Source: Oceanospirillaceae bacterium (GTDB taxonomy: Bacteria; Pseudomonadota; Gammaproteobacteria; Pseudomonadales; Balneatricaceae). Taken from it: a stretch of DNA of 62,283 bases. The stretch is from the NCBI GenBank assembly GCA_013373085.1, contig JABXIM010000023.1, positions 1 to 62,283 on the forward strand. The letters are read 5' to 3'. Both the position numbers and the translations under genes were made by a program. This document shows positions 32,238 through 41,161 of this stretch, in pieces. Numbering within the stretch: the stretch's first letter is position 1; each line of letters opens with the position of its first letter. Below the pieces are notes generated by a model, which was given only the letters and a program-made list of their open reading frames with translations, had not been told where the DNA came from and searched no databases.

Positions 32238-33119
32238 ATGATGGTGCAACAAAATGGCGTTGTCGATACGCCGCTGGTGCTTGGGATGATGCGGCTGGCG
32301 GAGCAGAAACAGTTGCGCGAGCCAGCGGTGCTGGCGGACTGGATCGAGAAACGTCTCGAACAGGGGCTGCACTGGTTCGACCACGCCGATATTTACGGCG
32401 ATGGCCGCTGTGAATCGCTGTTCGGCGCCGCGCTGGCGGCCCGTCCTGAGCTCAGGTCGCAGGTTCGGCTGATCGGCAAGGCGGATATCGTCAAGCCTCA
32501 GGCGGAGCCGGCTGGCCGGCGGGTGTCCCGATATGACACATCCGAGGCACACCTGACCGCGGCGGTCGACGGCAGCCTGGAGCGTCTGGGGGTGGAGCGG
32601 CTGGACCTGTTCCTGGTCCATCGCCCCGATCCGCTGATGGATCCCGAAGCGACAGCGCGAACGCTGGAGCGGTTGATTCATAGCGGCAAGGTGGCTCAGA
32701 TCGGCGTCTCCAATTTCCTGCCGGAACAGTGGCGCCTGCTGCAGCAGGCGCTGGGGGCGCGACTGTGCTGCAACCAGTTCGAACTGTCGCTGCGTGCCAG
32801 TCAGCCGCTGTTCAATGGCACGTCCGAGGCGATGCAACGTGACGGTCTGCAGGTGCTGGCCTGGTCACCGTTGGCGGGCGGGCGCCTCGAAGAGGAGCAG
32901 CTTGGCATCCTGCTGAACGAAATCGCCGCGGACGTGGGCTGTGGTGCCGTCGGCCTGGCGATGTCCTGGCTGCGGCGAATCCCCGGGCAACCGGTTCCGG
33001 TGCTCGGCAGTCTCAACGAAGACCGGGTTGCCGATGCACTGGCCGGCGCTCGCCTGGAAATGTCCCGCGAGGACTGGTTTGCGTTACTGGAAGCCGCACG
33101 CGGTCACCGCGTGCCATAG
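32238..33119 (+). CDS. Aldo/keto reductase (YdhF-like)
   Basis: NAD(P)H-dependent reductase of the AKR barrel fold, 293 aa. The catalytic tetrad is visible: Asp in FDHADIYGDG, Tyr in the same segment, Lys in LIGKADI and His in FLVHRPDPLMD. The coenzyme-binding C-terminal part PVPVLGSLNEDRV is also present. The blocks are close to Escherichia coli YdhF. Tandem ATGs at 32238 and 32241 follow AGGAAG. The substrate is unknown. The gene follows the ED operon on the same strand. Confidence 0.88.
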   Translation: MMVQQNGVVDTPLVLGMMRLAEQKQLREPAVLADWIEKRLEQGLHWFDHADIYGDGRCESLFGAALAARPELRSQVRLIGKADIVKPQAEPAGRRVSRYDTSEAHLTAAVDGSLERLGVERLDLFLVHRPDPLMDPEATARTLERLIHSGKVAQIGVSNFLPEQWRLLQQALGARLCCNQFELSLRASQPLFNGTSEAMQRDGLQVLAWSPLAGGRLEEEQLGILLNEIAADVGCGAVGLAMSWLRRIPGQPVPVLGSLNEDRVADALAGARLEMSREDWFALLEAARGHRVP

Positions 33120-33120
33120 C

Positions 33121-33171
33121 GGCTCCAACCATCCTACGAATGACGTTTTACCCGCTAAAGCGCGATGAACC
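33121..33171 (-). repeat. Dispersed GTAGGATGG-type repeat, copy C (5' part only)
   Basis: On the minus strand: GGTTCATCGCG (33161-33171) then about 23 nt, then GTAGGATGG (33129-33137) and TTGGAGCC. It begins right where the mgsA-side terminator ends. The closing ACCCATC arm is missing, so the copy is truncated at the 3' end of the reductase gene. The left block GGTTCATCGCG is shared with copy D2 (42140-42150). Confidence 0.62.
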
Positions 33172-33211
33172 AAAAAAAGCCCCGGAGACCAGTGTCTCCG
33201 GGGCTTTTTTT
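33172..33211. terminator. Bidirectional intrinsic terminator
   Basis: A-tract, then GCCCCGGAGAC, loop, GTCTCCGGGGC, then T-tract. It serves the convergent aldo/keto reductase (+) and mgsA (-) genes. Confidence 0.9.
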
Positions 33212-33230
33212 GGTCTTTTACGCCTGGCGC

Positions 33231-33701
33231 TCAGGCCTTGGTGTTGCCGGTGCGTTCGACGATATAGCTGTCGTAGTCGGGTACCCGATAGTGGTGGACG
33301 CTGTCCATCAGCGGCGAGCTGATGAGAAAGTCCGCCGAGCTGCGGTTGCAGGCGACCGGTACGTTCCAGACCGCGGCGATGCGCAGCAGCGCCTTGACGT
33401 CGGGGTCGTGGGGCATCGGCTCGAAGGGGTCCCAGAAGAAGATCACGACATCGATGCGCTGGTCGACCAGCATCGCACCGATCTGCTGGTCGCCGCCGAG
33501 CGGGCCGCTGATCAGCTTGTTGACTTCAATGCCAATAGACTGCTCCAGCAGGTGTCCGGTGGTGCCGGTGGCGAACAGCAGGTGCTGGCGCAGCGCGTCG
33601 AGATTCTGCTGCGCCCAGTCACTCAGCTCCTGCTTCATGTTGTCGTGGGCGATCAGCGCGATGCGCTTGCGCCCGGGCATACTGATCAGCTTCTGTTGCA
33701 T
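33231..33701 (-). CDS. mgsA: Methylglyoxal synthase
   Basis: Converts dihydroxyacetone phosphate to methylglyoxal and phosphate, an overflow bypass that relieves sugar-phosphate stress. It is 156 aa with the family blocks RKRIALIAHDN, LFATGTTGHLL, SGPLGGDQQIGAML and VIFFWDPFEP; the catalytic Asp is in GGDQQIG. It follows pgi on the same strand after a 10-nt gap, so the two are very likely co-transcribed. That would put methylglyoxal production under the same control as hexose phosphate isomerisation. Confidence 0.96.
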   Translation of the reverse strand: MQQKLISMPGRKRIALIAHDNMKQELSDWAQQNLDALRQHLLFATGTTGHLLEQSIGIEVNKLISGPLGGDQQIGAMLVDQRIDVVIFFWDPFEPMPHDPDVKALLRIAAVWNVPVACNRSSADFLISSPLMDSVHHYRVPDYDSYIVERTGNTKA

Positions 33702-33711
33702 CTCGCCTCCG

Positions 33712-35376
33712 TCAGTCCGAGGACTCGGCCAGCTTGCGCCGGCGGGCCTTGAAGTACTGGATCAGATTGCGGGTGGAGCCGTCGTGCTTCGCCGACAGGT
33801 CGTCCCCGGTGAGTTCCGGCAGTATCTGCTTGGCCAGGGTCTTGCCGAGTTCGACACCCCACTGGTCGAAGGAGCAGATATCCCAGATTACGCCCTGGAC
33901 GAAGATCTTGTGCTCGTACAGAGCGATCAGCGCGCCAAGGGTGCGCGGGTCGAGCCGTTCCAGCAGCATGGTGTTGGTCGGGCGGTCGCCCTTGTGCACC
34001 TTGTGCGGGATCAGCCGATCGATCGCCTCGGGCGACAGGCCTCGGGCCTCGAGATCGCTCCGCACTTCCTCTTCGCTGATGCCGTTCATCAGTGCCTCGG
34101 TCTGGGCGAAGAAGTTGGCCATCAGGTTCTCATGGTGGCCGCGTACCGGCGTGCTGCTTTCGATGGAGCCGATGAAGTCGGCCGGCACCACGTTATTGCT
34201 CTGATGCAGGTACTGATAAAAGGCATGCTGGCCGTCGATGCCCAGTGCCCCCCAGATGATGGAGCCGGTGGAGTAGGGGACGGACTCGCCATGGCGGTTG
34301 ACCGATTTGCCGTTACTTTCCATCTCTGCCTGCTGAAGGTAGGCGGCAAAGCGAGCCAGCGGCCAGTCGTACGGCAGGATGGCATGAGACGGCCGGCCGA
34401 GGAAGTTGCTGTTCCAGATACCCATCAGGGCCAGCAGGACCGGCGCGTTCTTCTCCAGCGGCTGGTCACGGAAATGGATGTCCATTTCGTGGGCGCCTGT
34501 GAGCAGTTCCTCGAACTGACGGAATCCGAGGTATAGCGCGATCGGCAGGCCGATAGCGGACCACAGCGAGAAGCGGCCGCCGACCCAGTCCCACATCTGG
34601 AAGCTGTTTTCGCGACGAATGCCGAACGCCTTGATGGCGTCGGTGTTGCTCGATACCGCGACGAAGTGCTTGGCCACGGCGCGCTCGTCGAAGGCGGACG
34701 ACATCAGCCAGTTGCGCGCCGTGTGGGCGTTGGTCATGGTCTCGCTGGTGGTGAAGGTCTTGGAAGCCACAACGAACAGTACCCGCTCGGGGTTGAGCGG
34801 GCGCAGAACGTTGGCGATCTCGACGCCGTCGACGTTGGATACGAAATGCACGTTGATGGAACCGTCGGCATACGGCTTCAGTGCCTGGGTCACCATGCGG
34901 GGGCCAAGGTCGGAACCGCCGATACCGATGTTGACGACATCGGTGATCCGCTTGCCGGAATAGCCGCGCCACTGTCCCTTGCGGACCGCGTTGACGAAGC
35001 TTTTCATGCGCGACAGTTCCCGGTTGACCGCGTCCATGACGTTCTCGCCGTCGAGATAGACCGGGGTATTGGTGCGGTTGCGCAGTGCGGTGTGAAGCAC
35101 GGCACGGGACTCGGTGGAGTTGATGCGGTCACCGTGGAACATGCGCTCACGCCAGTTCTCGATGCCGGCAGCCTTGGCCAGCTTCAGCAATCCGTCCAGC
35201 GTTTCATCGGTGACCGGGTTCTTCGAGTAGTCGAGCAGGATGTTCTGCACCTGCAGCGAGTATTTCTCGAAGCGGTTCGGGTCCTGTGCGAACAGATCGC
35301 GCAGGTGGACGTCCCGGATCTGCTCGGCGTGTTGCTGCAGGAATTGCCAGGCATCGGAGTCGGAGATATGGGGCAT
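33712..35376 (-). CDS. pgi: Glucose-6-phosphate isomerase
   Basis: Interconverts glucose-6-phosphate and fructose-6-phosphate. It is 554 aa, the usual bacterial length. PGI signatures are present: [25 protein letters not shown], the [18 protein letters not shown] block and the C-terminal [11 protein letters not shown]. The catalytic Glu is in the RGHHENLM neighbourhood. The promoter region is unusually AT-rich and contains HexR-like palindromes. mgsA follows. Confidence 0.96.
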   Translation of the reverse strand: MPHISDSDAWQFLQQHAEQIRDVHLRDLFAQDPNRFEKYSLQVQNILLDYSKNPVTDETLDGLLKLAKAAGIENWRERMFHGDRINSTESRAVLHTALRNRTNTPVYLDGENVMDAVNRELSRMKSFVNAVRKGQWRGYSGKRITDVVNIGIGGSDLGPRMVTQALKPYADGSINVHFVSNVDGVEIANVLRPLNPERVLFVVASKTFTTSETMTNAHTARNWLMSSAFDERAVAKHFVAVSSNTDAIKAFGIRRENSFQMWDWVGGRFSLWSAIGLPIALYLGFRQFEELLTGAHEMDIHFRDQPLEKNAPVLLALMGIWNSNFLGRPSHAILPYDWPLARFAAYLQQAEMESNGKSVNRHGESVPYSTGSIIWGALGIDGQHAFYQYLHQSNNVVPADFIGSIESSTPVRGHHENLMANFFAQTEALMNGISEEEVRSDLEARGLSPEAIDRLIPHKVHKGDRPTNTMLLERLDPRTLGALIALYEHKIFVQGVIWDICSFDQWGVELGKTLAKQILPELTGDDLSAKHDGSTRNLIQYFKARRRKLAESSD

Positions 35377-35429
35377 GACGCGCTCCTTGTTGTTCTAATC
35401 GTTGAGGCGGAGTGTATTGTCGTTAATTT

Positions 35430-35515
35430 ACGTAAATATTACAAATATTCAATAGCCCGTTAATCTAAGTTCGTAAATTTTTCAAACACTGGCGCGCCTG
35501 CGCGTAAATTTACGC
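35430..35515. promoter_or_regulatory. Putative HexR-like operators upstream of pgi
   Basis: ACGTAAATATTACAA (35430-35444), TTCGTAAATTTTTCAA (35470-35485) and the perfect palindrome GCGTAAATTTACGC (35502-35515). They share the GTAAA-TTAC core with the sites between gap and edd. Three sites about 30-40 nt apart in an AT-rich leader suggest a strong, possibly cooperative operator. Confidence 0.55.
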
Positions 35516-35593
35516 TGGGTCTTGGAGCAGGGAGCATTCCGGGCGACGTCGTCGCCCGGATCAGGGCCGCTGCGGCAAACGGTCAGGACAGGG

Positions 35594-36157
35594 CTATGCC
35601 TGCTGTAAAAGTATGGTGCTGATTCCGAGCACTGCAAACAGCGCGCAGGCGCCGCGGCGCGCCCAGTCCAGTGGCAGGCGCTGCATCAGCCAGCTGCCGG
35701 CGTAGACGACGGGGACGTTGGCCAGCATCATACCCAGAGTGGTGCCGATCACGACCCAGGTGGTGGCGTCGAAACGGGCGGCGAGCACGACGGTCGCGAT
35801 CTGCGTCTTGTCACCGATTTCGGCGATAAAGAACAGTATGCAGGTGGCAATGAAGGCGCCGTAGCGAAGTACGCCGGTCTCCTCGTCGTCTTCCTTGTCG
35901 GGGATCAGTACCCAGAGTGCGACCGCGATGAAGCTCAGGCCGACGATCCACGGCAGCCAGTGCGTCGGAATCCATTGACTGACCCAGGCGCCAAGCCAGG
36001 CGGACAGGGCATGATTGATCAGGGTTGCCACCAGAATACCGGCGATGATCGAAGTGCGCTGGCTGAACCGAGCCGCGAGGAAGAGCGACAACAACTGGGT
36101 CTTGTCGCCGATTTCAGCGATGGCGACAGCGAGGGTAGAGGACAGCAGGGCTTCCAT
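35594..36157 (-). CDS. GDT1/TMEM165/UPF0016 family manganese exporter
   Basis: A small integral membrane protein of 187 aa with six hydrophobic segments arranged as two repeats. Each repeat carries the hallmark EIGDKTQ (near residues 15-21 and 111-117), which binds the cation. Bacterial members such as MneA export Mn2+. The metal specificity is supported by the yybP-ykoY-like riboswitch in its leader (36175-36347). Acidic Lys/Asp/Glu-rich loop KEDDEETG links the halves. It is monocistronic, with an AGGA site before the ATG. Confidence 0.92.
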   Translation of the reverse strand: MEALLSSTLAVAIAEIGDKTQLLSLFLAARFSQRTSIIAGILVATLINHALSAWLGAWVSQWIPTHWLPWIVGLSFIAVALWVLIPDKEDDEETGVLRYGAFIATCILFFIAEIGDKTQIATVVLAARFDATTWVVIGTTLGMMLANVPVVYAGSWLMQRLPLDWARRGACALFAVLGISTILLQQA

Positions 36158-36174
36158 GGTAGAGAATTTTCCTA

Positions 36175-36347
36175 GGCGGGCAGACTGAACACCAAGACAC
36201 GTCAGACCGGCCCGCCAAGAGCAGTCTGTCGTGTCTCAGGTCTCATCAATCCCGCAGGACGCGACTGCCATGAGCATTGAGGCTCAAGTCTGTTGACAGC
36301 CGCCCCGGCCGCCTCAGCGGGCCGGAAGATTACTCCCCCAAGAGCGT
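36175..36347 (-). promoter_or_regulatory. yybP-ykoY-like (Mn2+) riboswitch and expression platform
   Basis: In the minus-strand leader: CTCTTGG followed by the conserved GGGGAGTA (36331-36338), then GTCAACAGACTTG and, about 90 nt downstream, ATGAGACC (36239-36246), the two conserved internal-loop strands of this aptamer. Past the aptamer, 36195-36207 can pair with 36224-36236 (12 bp, one mismatch). This invades the closing stem strand at 36234-36240. GGCGGGC/GCCCGCC (36175-36181 with 36210-36216) forms an alternative hairpin ending just before the ribosome-binding site. Mn-sensing is known for this class. The switch mechanism here is inferred. Confidence 0.75.
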
Positions 36348-36435
36348 GGGCGATTTTATTGCACTTGGCGGAAACCCGCAACCCCCGTCAGTCCGACCGT
36401 CTACACTTAGCGCATCCACTGACTTAGGAGGCGAT

Positions 36436-36750
36436 ATGGCACGGATTACCTACCTTGAGCCCGACGGTACCCGCCACGAACTCGATGTGCCCGACGGCTG
36501 GAGTGTCATGGAAGGTGCCATTCAGAACGATATAGACGGAATAGTGGCGCAGTGCGGCGGTGAGTGCAGCTGCGCGACCTGCCACGTTTACGTCGTATCG
36601 GGCGAGGTCGGGGATCCGGCCGAAGACGAACTCGATATGCTCGAACTGGTGGCCGCCGAGCGCCGGCCAAACAGCCGGTTGAGCTGTCAGCTGAACGTCG
36701 GGCCGGAACTCGATGGCCTGGTGGTGCAGATTCCCGACACCCAGTACTGA
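36436..36750 (+). CDS. [2Fe-2S] ferredoxin, adrenodoxin/putidaredoxin-like
   Basis: A 104-aa electron carrier. The cluster ligands follow the pattern C-X5-C-X2-C...C at Cys40, Cys46, Cys49 and Cys84, with an extra Cys44. The acidic helix DPAEDELDMLE is the usual docking site for partner proteins. ATG 36436 has GGAGG upstream; longer frames run into the riboswitch region. It lies 17 nt ahead of its likely reductase. No P450 or ring-hydroxylating oxygenase is present in the window, so the final acceptor is unknown. Confidence 0.93.
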   Translation: MARITYLEPDGTRHELDVPDGWSVMEGAIQNDIDGIVAQCGGECSCATCHVYVVSGEVGDPAEDELDMLELVAAERRPNSRLSCQLNVGPELDGLVVQIPDTQY

Positions 36751-36767
36751 ACGATCGGGGAAGGGTG

Positions 36768-38003
36768 ATGGCTGAAGAATGCTACGAGCTGGTAGTGGTG
36801 GGGGCGGGGCAGGCAGCGGCGCAGCTGCTGCAGACCCTGCACCGACTTGGTTACGCAGGCTCGATGCTGTTGCTCGGTGACGAGCCGGAACTGCCGTACC
36901 AGCGGCCACCGCTGTCGAAGGAGTTCTTGCTGGGCGCCTATGACGAGCGCCGTCTGAAGTTGCGCCCGCAAAGTTTCTATGAAAAGGCGGGGGTGCGGGT
37001 GCTGTCGGGTGTCAGAGTGACGGCTATCGACCGGGCGCGGCAGCGGGTCGAGACCGGGAGTGGAACCGCATTCGGTTATGGCCAGTTGGTGCTGGCGACC
37101 GGTGCGCGGGTGCGACAGCTGAAAGTACCCGGTGCCGGGCTCGATGGCGTCCTTTACCTGCATTCGCTTGCCGATGCGCGCGAGCTGAAGGCCCGCCTGG
37201 CGAAATACCGCCGGCTGGCGGTGATAGGCGGCGGTTTCATCGGGCTCGAGATCGCCGCGGTGGCGCGTACGCTCGGCGTCGATGTGCTGGTGCTGGAAGC
37301 GCAGGAGCGTCTGATGGCTAGGGCCCTGACGCCGGCGATGTCGGACTATTTCGCTGACCTGCACCGCCGTCATGGTGTCGAGATCCGCCTCGGCTGCCAG
37401 CTCGGATTTATCGAAGGACGCGACGACAGGGTGACAGCGCTGGTGACCGCCGGTGGCGACAGGCTGCCCGCCGACCTGGTGATCGCCGGTATCGGCGTAC
37501 AGCCGAATCAGGAGCTCGCCGAGGCGTGCGGGCTGGCGTGTGACAACGGCATCGCGGTTGATGCCCTGGGTCGCACCAGTGACCCGCACATCTTCGCCGC
37601 CGGCGACTGTGCCAGTCACCCGGATCCGCGTCTCGGTGCCCGGGTCCGGCTGGAGTCGGTGCAAAACGCCACCGACCAGGCCGGCGCACTGGCCGCCACG
37701 CTTTGCGAAGACCCGAGTCCATACGTCGCCTTGCCCTGGTTCTGGTCCAACCAGTACGACGTGCGGCTGCAGATGGCCGGGCTGTCGATGGGAAGGGATC
37801 GCGAGGTGCTCAGAGGTTATCCGGACAAGGACCGTTTCTCGCTGTTCTCGTTCCGCGAGGGGCGCTTGCTGGCGGTCGACTCGGTCAATAGTCCACGGGA
37901 CCATAGCCTGGCGCGACGCCTGCTCGGTCGCGGTAATAACCTGACGCCGGAGCAGGCCGCGGATCCGGCGTTTGCACTGGAGGACGCAGCGCTCGAAAAC
38001 TGA
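36768..38003 (+). CDS. FAD-dependent ferredoxin reductase (putidaredoxin/rhodocoxin reductase type)
   Basis: A 411-aa flavoprotein that should pass electrons from NAD(P)H to the adjacent ferredoxin. The FAD dinucleotide motif is VVVGAGQAAAQ at residues 9-19. The second (NAD) motif is VIGGGFIGLE near 150, and the FAD-closing block IFAAGDCA is near 276. The C-terminal domain (LPWFWSNQYDVRLQMAG) is typical of the oxygenase-coupled reductase group. The pair forms an operon. Confidence 0.92.
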   Translation: MAEECYELVVVGAGQAAAQLLQTLHRLGYAGSMLLLGDEPELPYQRPPLSKEFLLGAYDERRLKLRPQSFYEKAGVRVLSGVRVTAIDRARQRVETGSGTAFGYGQLVLATGARVRQLKVPGAGLDGVLYLHSLADARELKARLAKYRRLAVIGGGFIGLEIAAVARTLGVDVLVLEAQERLMARALTPAMSDYFADLHRRHGVEIRLGCQLGFIEGRDDRVTALVTAGGDRLPADLVIAGIGVQPNQELAEACGLACDNGIAVDALGRTSDPHIFAAGDCASHPDPRLGARVRLESVQNATDQAGALAATLCEDPSPYVALPWFWSNQYDVRLQMAGLSMGRDREVLRGYPDKDRFSLFSFREGRLLAVDSVNSPRDHSLARRLLGRGNNLTPEQAADPAFALEDAALEN

Positions 38004-38111
38004 TCAGTACGGCGGGTAAATGTACCCATATCTTGACCTGGGTTCGCGTTTTGCGGGGGAAGGTCCGCGATAATGGCCCCAGGATGTAACGATCGAATTA
38101 GGAGATACAAC

Positions 38112-38606
38112 ATGTTGCCGGACATCAAACAGATTCTGTACGCCTCCGATCTTGGCGAAAACTCCCGTCCCGCGTTCCGTATGGCGGTCGAGCTGGCGTC
38201 CAGGCATGGCGCCAAGGTGACCTTTTTGCATGTGATCGAGGCGATGAGCGCCTCTACCGAAGCGGTTATCGAAACCTATTTCGAGCCGAGCGTGCTGGAG
38301 GAAATGCGCAGGACGGGAACGGAGCAGCTGAAAAACCAGATGGTTGGGCGAATCGAGAGTTTCTGGACTGAAGAGGTCCCGGAAGGATTCGAATTCCCTC
38401 AGGGCAAGCCTGAAGTCCTGATCGAAAAGGGCAACGTCGAGGAGAAAATCCTCGAGATCGCGCATAAGATCGACGCCAATATTATCGTCATGGGTACCCG
38501 TACCCACTCTGCACTGTCGAAAATGTTCCTGGGTTCCAGCGCGCAGCGCGTCATGCAGCACAGCGACGTACCGGTGCTGGTAGTCCCGCTGCCCTCGGGG
38601 CACTGA
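38112..38606 (+). CDS. Universal stress protein, UspA family
   Basis: A 164-aa single-domain Usp. The first strand IKQILYASDLGENSRPAF and the C-terminal block IIVMGTRTHSALSKMFLGSSAQRVMQHSDVPVLVV contain the ATP-binding loop G-X-X-(T)-X9-G-S; the second Gly of the canonical motif is Thr here. The long insert between strands 2 and 3 is like Usp proteins of marine gammaproteobacteria. GGAGA precedes the ATG. The function is general stress resilience; no specific partner can be named. Confidence 0.9.
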   Translation: MLPDIKQILYASDLGENSRPAFRMAVELASRHGAKVTFLHVIEAMSASTEAVIETYFEPSVLEEMRRTGTEQLKNQMVGRIESFWTEEVPEGFEFPQGKPEVLIEKGNVEEKILEIAHKIDANIIVMGTRTHSALSKMFLGSSAQRVMQHSDVPVLVVPLPSGH

Positions 38607-38690
38607 TCCGCCTCTCCCTCCGTTCGGGACTGGCCTTGAAACGGGTGCCGGCGTATGCTGGCGCCTCTTTCTATTCTGGCCGGAACTTCC

Positions 38691-39527
38691 ATGCTCAGTT
38701 ATCGCCACGCTTACCATGCCGGCAACTATGCCGACGTCCTCAAGCACCTGGTACTTGCCCATACGCTGGAGTACATGACCCGCAAGGACAAGGCGTTGCT
38801 TTATCTCGATAGCCACGCCGGTGCTGGCGGCTACCGTCTCGGCGAGCCCATGGCGCAGAAAAAGGCCGAGTTTCGCGATGGCATCGGCCGCCTCTGGAAA
38901 GACGACGGCATTGCGGCGCTGGCGCCACTGATGCAGTTGCTGCAGCGGCTCAACCCCAATGGCGAGCTGGCGTACTACCCCGGCTCCCCGCTGATCGCGG
39001 CACAGCTGTTACGGCCTCAAGACCAGCTGCGGCTGTTCGAACTGCACCCCCGCGACCGCGAGTTGCTCGAACGCAATTTCGCCAAGGACCGGCGCGTGCG
39101 TATTGAAGGCAGCGACGGATTCGCCAGTCTCAAGGCGCTGTTGCCGCCGCCTTCGCGGCGCGCGCTGGTGCTCATCGATCCGCCCTACGAGCAGAAGGAC
39201 GACTACCGCAAGGTGGTGCGCGCGGTACTGGAAGGCCACAAGCGCTTTCCCACCCTGACCGGGCTGATCTGGTATCCGGTGGTGAGCCGGGCGCGAATCG
39301 ACGAAATGGCACAGGGGCTGCGTCGCGGCGGTATCCGTAACCTGTGGCAGACCGAGCTCGGCATTGCGCCGGACAGCGACGGGTACGGCATGACGTCGAG
39401 CGGGCTTTTCATGATCAATCCGCCCTGGACGCTGGCGGCGGAATTGAAGCAGGCGCTACCGGCGCTGGTGGAGCGGCTGGCGCCGGAGCAGGGGCGCTGG
39501 ATGCTCGAACAACTTGTCGCGGAGTGA
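38691..39527 (+). CDS. rlmJ: 23S rRNA (adenine-2030-N6)-methyltransferase RlmJ
   Basis: SAM-dependent methyltransferase that methylates A2030 of 23S rRNA. It is 278 aa starting MLSYRHAYHAGNYADVLKH, which is diagnostic of RlmJ (formerly YhiR/comJ). The catalytic motif is DPPYEQKDDY near residue 163, and the SAM region YLDSHAGAGGY is near 40. I chose the ATG at 38691 from the family start; the upstream frame is not conserved. Confidence 0.95.
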   Translation: MLSYRHAYHAGNYADVLKHLVLAHTLEYMTRKDKALLYLDSHAGAGGYRLGEPMAQKKAEFRDGIGRLWKDDGIAALAPLMQLLQRLNPNGELAYYPGSPLIAAQLLRPQDQLRLFELHPRDRELLERNFAKDRRVRIEGSDGFASLKALLPPPSRRALVLIDPPYEQKDDYRKVVRAVLEGHKRFPTLTGLIWYPVVSRARIDEMAQGLRRGGIRNLWQTELGIAPDSDGYGMTSSGLFMINPPWTLAAELKQALPALVERLAPEQGRWMLEQLVAE

Positions 39528-39567
39528 TGCCGGGAGGGTTAGCGACACTGCCGCTTCCCTCCAACCG

Positions 39568-40401
39568 TCAGGCGCTGACGAACGGCTGCGGCAGGGTCCA
39601 GTCGACCGGCTGATGCCGGATCGGGCAGACAAATTTCAGACTGTGCGCGACCAGCAGCAACCCCTCGCGGTTCTTGTTGCCGCGGCCATATCGCGGATCC
39701 CCCATGACCGGGTGCCCGATCGACTCCAGGTGGCGACGGATCTGGTGTGTGCGTCCATGCTCGATGCGGATCTCCAGCAGGCTGGTATTCCGCTCCGCGT
39801 CGTATTCGAGCCGCTCGAAACGGGTCACTGCGGTCTTGCCATCCAGCGGTTGGTCGATGCAGCCCGACGGCGGCGCCTCTCCCAGTACCACGGCCTGATA
39901 GCCTTTTTCGATGGCGCCCTCCTGAAACAGCCGGGACAGCTGTGCAGCCATCTTGCTATTGTGCGCCAGCAGCATCAGACCGCGGGTTTCACGGTCGAGC
40001 CGATGTACCGGGAACACCTCGCGCTTGTGATCGAAGGCGATCTCGGCAATCCGCGGCAGCGACATATGGTCGCCGAAACGGGTGCCCTGGGACATGACGC
40101 CGGCGGTCTTGTACCAGAGGCTGTAACCCATGCGGTCCTCGAGACAGGTGAGCCGTGGCGGCTTCAGGGCCAGCAGGCCCGGGTCGTAGTAGAGTTCCAG
40201 CCGATCGCCGGCGCGCAACGCGCTGGTGGCACGGCGCAGGCGGCGCTCCTGTTTGCCGCGGATGAGCCAGACGGCGCCGCGGGTCATGGCGTCCTTGAGT
40301 CGCTTTTTCGCCAGCCCGCTTTCGGCAGCGAGGTAGTCGACGGCACTCGTCACCGGCTGATCCAGCTGGCGTTTCAATTCCACGATATCGGTGTCAGTCA
40401 T
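39568..40401 (-). CDS. RNA pseudouridine synthase, RluA family
   Basis: A 277-aa synthase that isomerises uridine in rRNA or tRNA. The catalytic Asp is in VFPVHRLDRETRGLML near residue 144, the RluA-family signature. The N-terminal part (about 20-75) looks like an S4 RNA-binding domain. The C-terminal GRTHQIRRHLESIGHPVMGD is conserved. I cannot tell which position it modifies. It overlaps the end of tlyA by 8 nt on the same strand, so both RNA modifiers are translationally coupled. Confidence 0.91.
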   Translation of the reverse strand: MTDTDIVELKRQLDQPVTSAVDYLAAESGLAKKRLKDAMTRGAVWLIRGKQERRLRRATSALRAGDRLELYYDPGLLALKPPRLTCLEDRMGYSLWYKTAGVMSQGTRFGDHMSLPRIAEIAFDHKREVFPVHRLDRETRGLMLLAHNSKMAAQLSRLFQEGAIEKGYQAVVLGEAPPSGCIDQPLDGKTAVTRFERLEYDAERNTSLLEIRIEHGRTHQIRRHLESIGHPVMGDPRYGRGNKNREGLLLVAHSLKFVCPIRHQPVDWTLPQPFVSA

Positions 40402-41161
40402 TGCTTTTCTCGGCCAGCAGCAAAAATTCGGTATTGCCATCCCCGCCCTTGATCGGGCTGGGGAAGTAGTTCTTCACGCGAAGCTGCAGTGCTTCGCAGC
40501 AGTCTCGGATATCGCGTTCGACCTGAGAGTAGAGGCTGTTGTCGCGCACGATGCCGCCTTTGCCGATCCCGCCGGGGCCGACCTCGAACTGCGGCTTGAC
40601 CAGGCTTATCAGCAGGCCGTGGGGGCGGATCAGTGGTGCCAGCGATGGCAGAATCTTGGTCTGCGATATGAAGGATACATCCATTACTGCGAGGTCGAAG
40701 CCGCCGCCATCGCGGCTGTGGCGCAGCAGTTCGTCGGCCGGCAGATCGCGGGCGTTCATCCCCTCGTAACAGAGAACGCGCGGGTCCTGTCGCAAGCGGG
40801 CGTCGAGCTGGTCGTGTCCGACCTCGATGCCGACGACCTGCGCCGCGCCGGCCTGCAGCAGACAATCGGTGAATCCGCCGGTGGACTGACCGACATCGAT
40901 GGCGACAGCGTCTTGCACATCGATACTGCAGCGCTCCAGCGCACCCTGCAATTTCAGGGCGCCACGCGAGACGAAGCGGTCCTGCGGATCCGGGGTGACG
41001 TCGAGCGCGGTGTCCGGTGCAAGCTTGAGGCCGGGTTTGGTCACTGTCTGCCAGTTGGCGCCGGTCCGGGCGCGGACCCGGCCATCCCGGATCAGGCGCT
41101 GGGCGTGGGTGCGGGAGCTGGCATCCCCCCGTTCCACGAGAAGCGTGTCGATACGTTGCAT
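40394..41161 (-). CDS. tlyA: TlyA family rRNA 2'-O-methyltransferase (hemolysin A homologue)
   Basis: A 255-aa protein with an N-terminal S4 RNA-binding domain (RIDTLLVERGDASSRTHAQ, residues 3-60) and a FtsJ/RrmJ-like methyltransferase domain (AIDVGQSTGGFTDCLLQ from about residue 87). The catalytic Lys-Asp-Lys-Glu type residues include Lys69 (SRGALKL), an Asp in MDVSF and a Lys in LVKPQFEVG. Mycobacterial TlyA methylates C1409 (16S) and C1920 (23S); the target here is inferred. Start ATG 41161; an extra TTG is in frame. Confidence 0.92.
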   Translation of the reverse strand: MQRIDTLLVERGDASSRTHAQRLIRDGRVRARTGANWQTVTKPGLKLAPDTALDVTPDPQDRFVSRGALKLQGALERCSIDVQDAVAIDVGQSTGGFTDCLLQAGAAQVVGIEVGHDQLDARLRQDPRVLCYEGMNARDLPADELLRHSRDGGGFDLAVMDVSFISQTKILPSLAPLIRPHGLLISLVKPQFEVGPGGIGKGGIVRDNSLYSQVERDIRDCCEALQLRVKNYFPSPIKGGDGNTEFLLLAEKSND

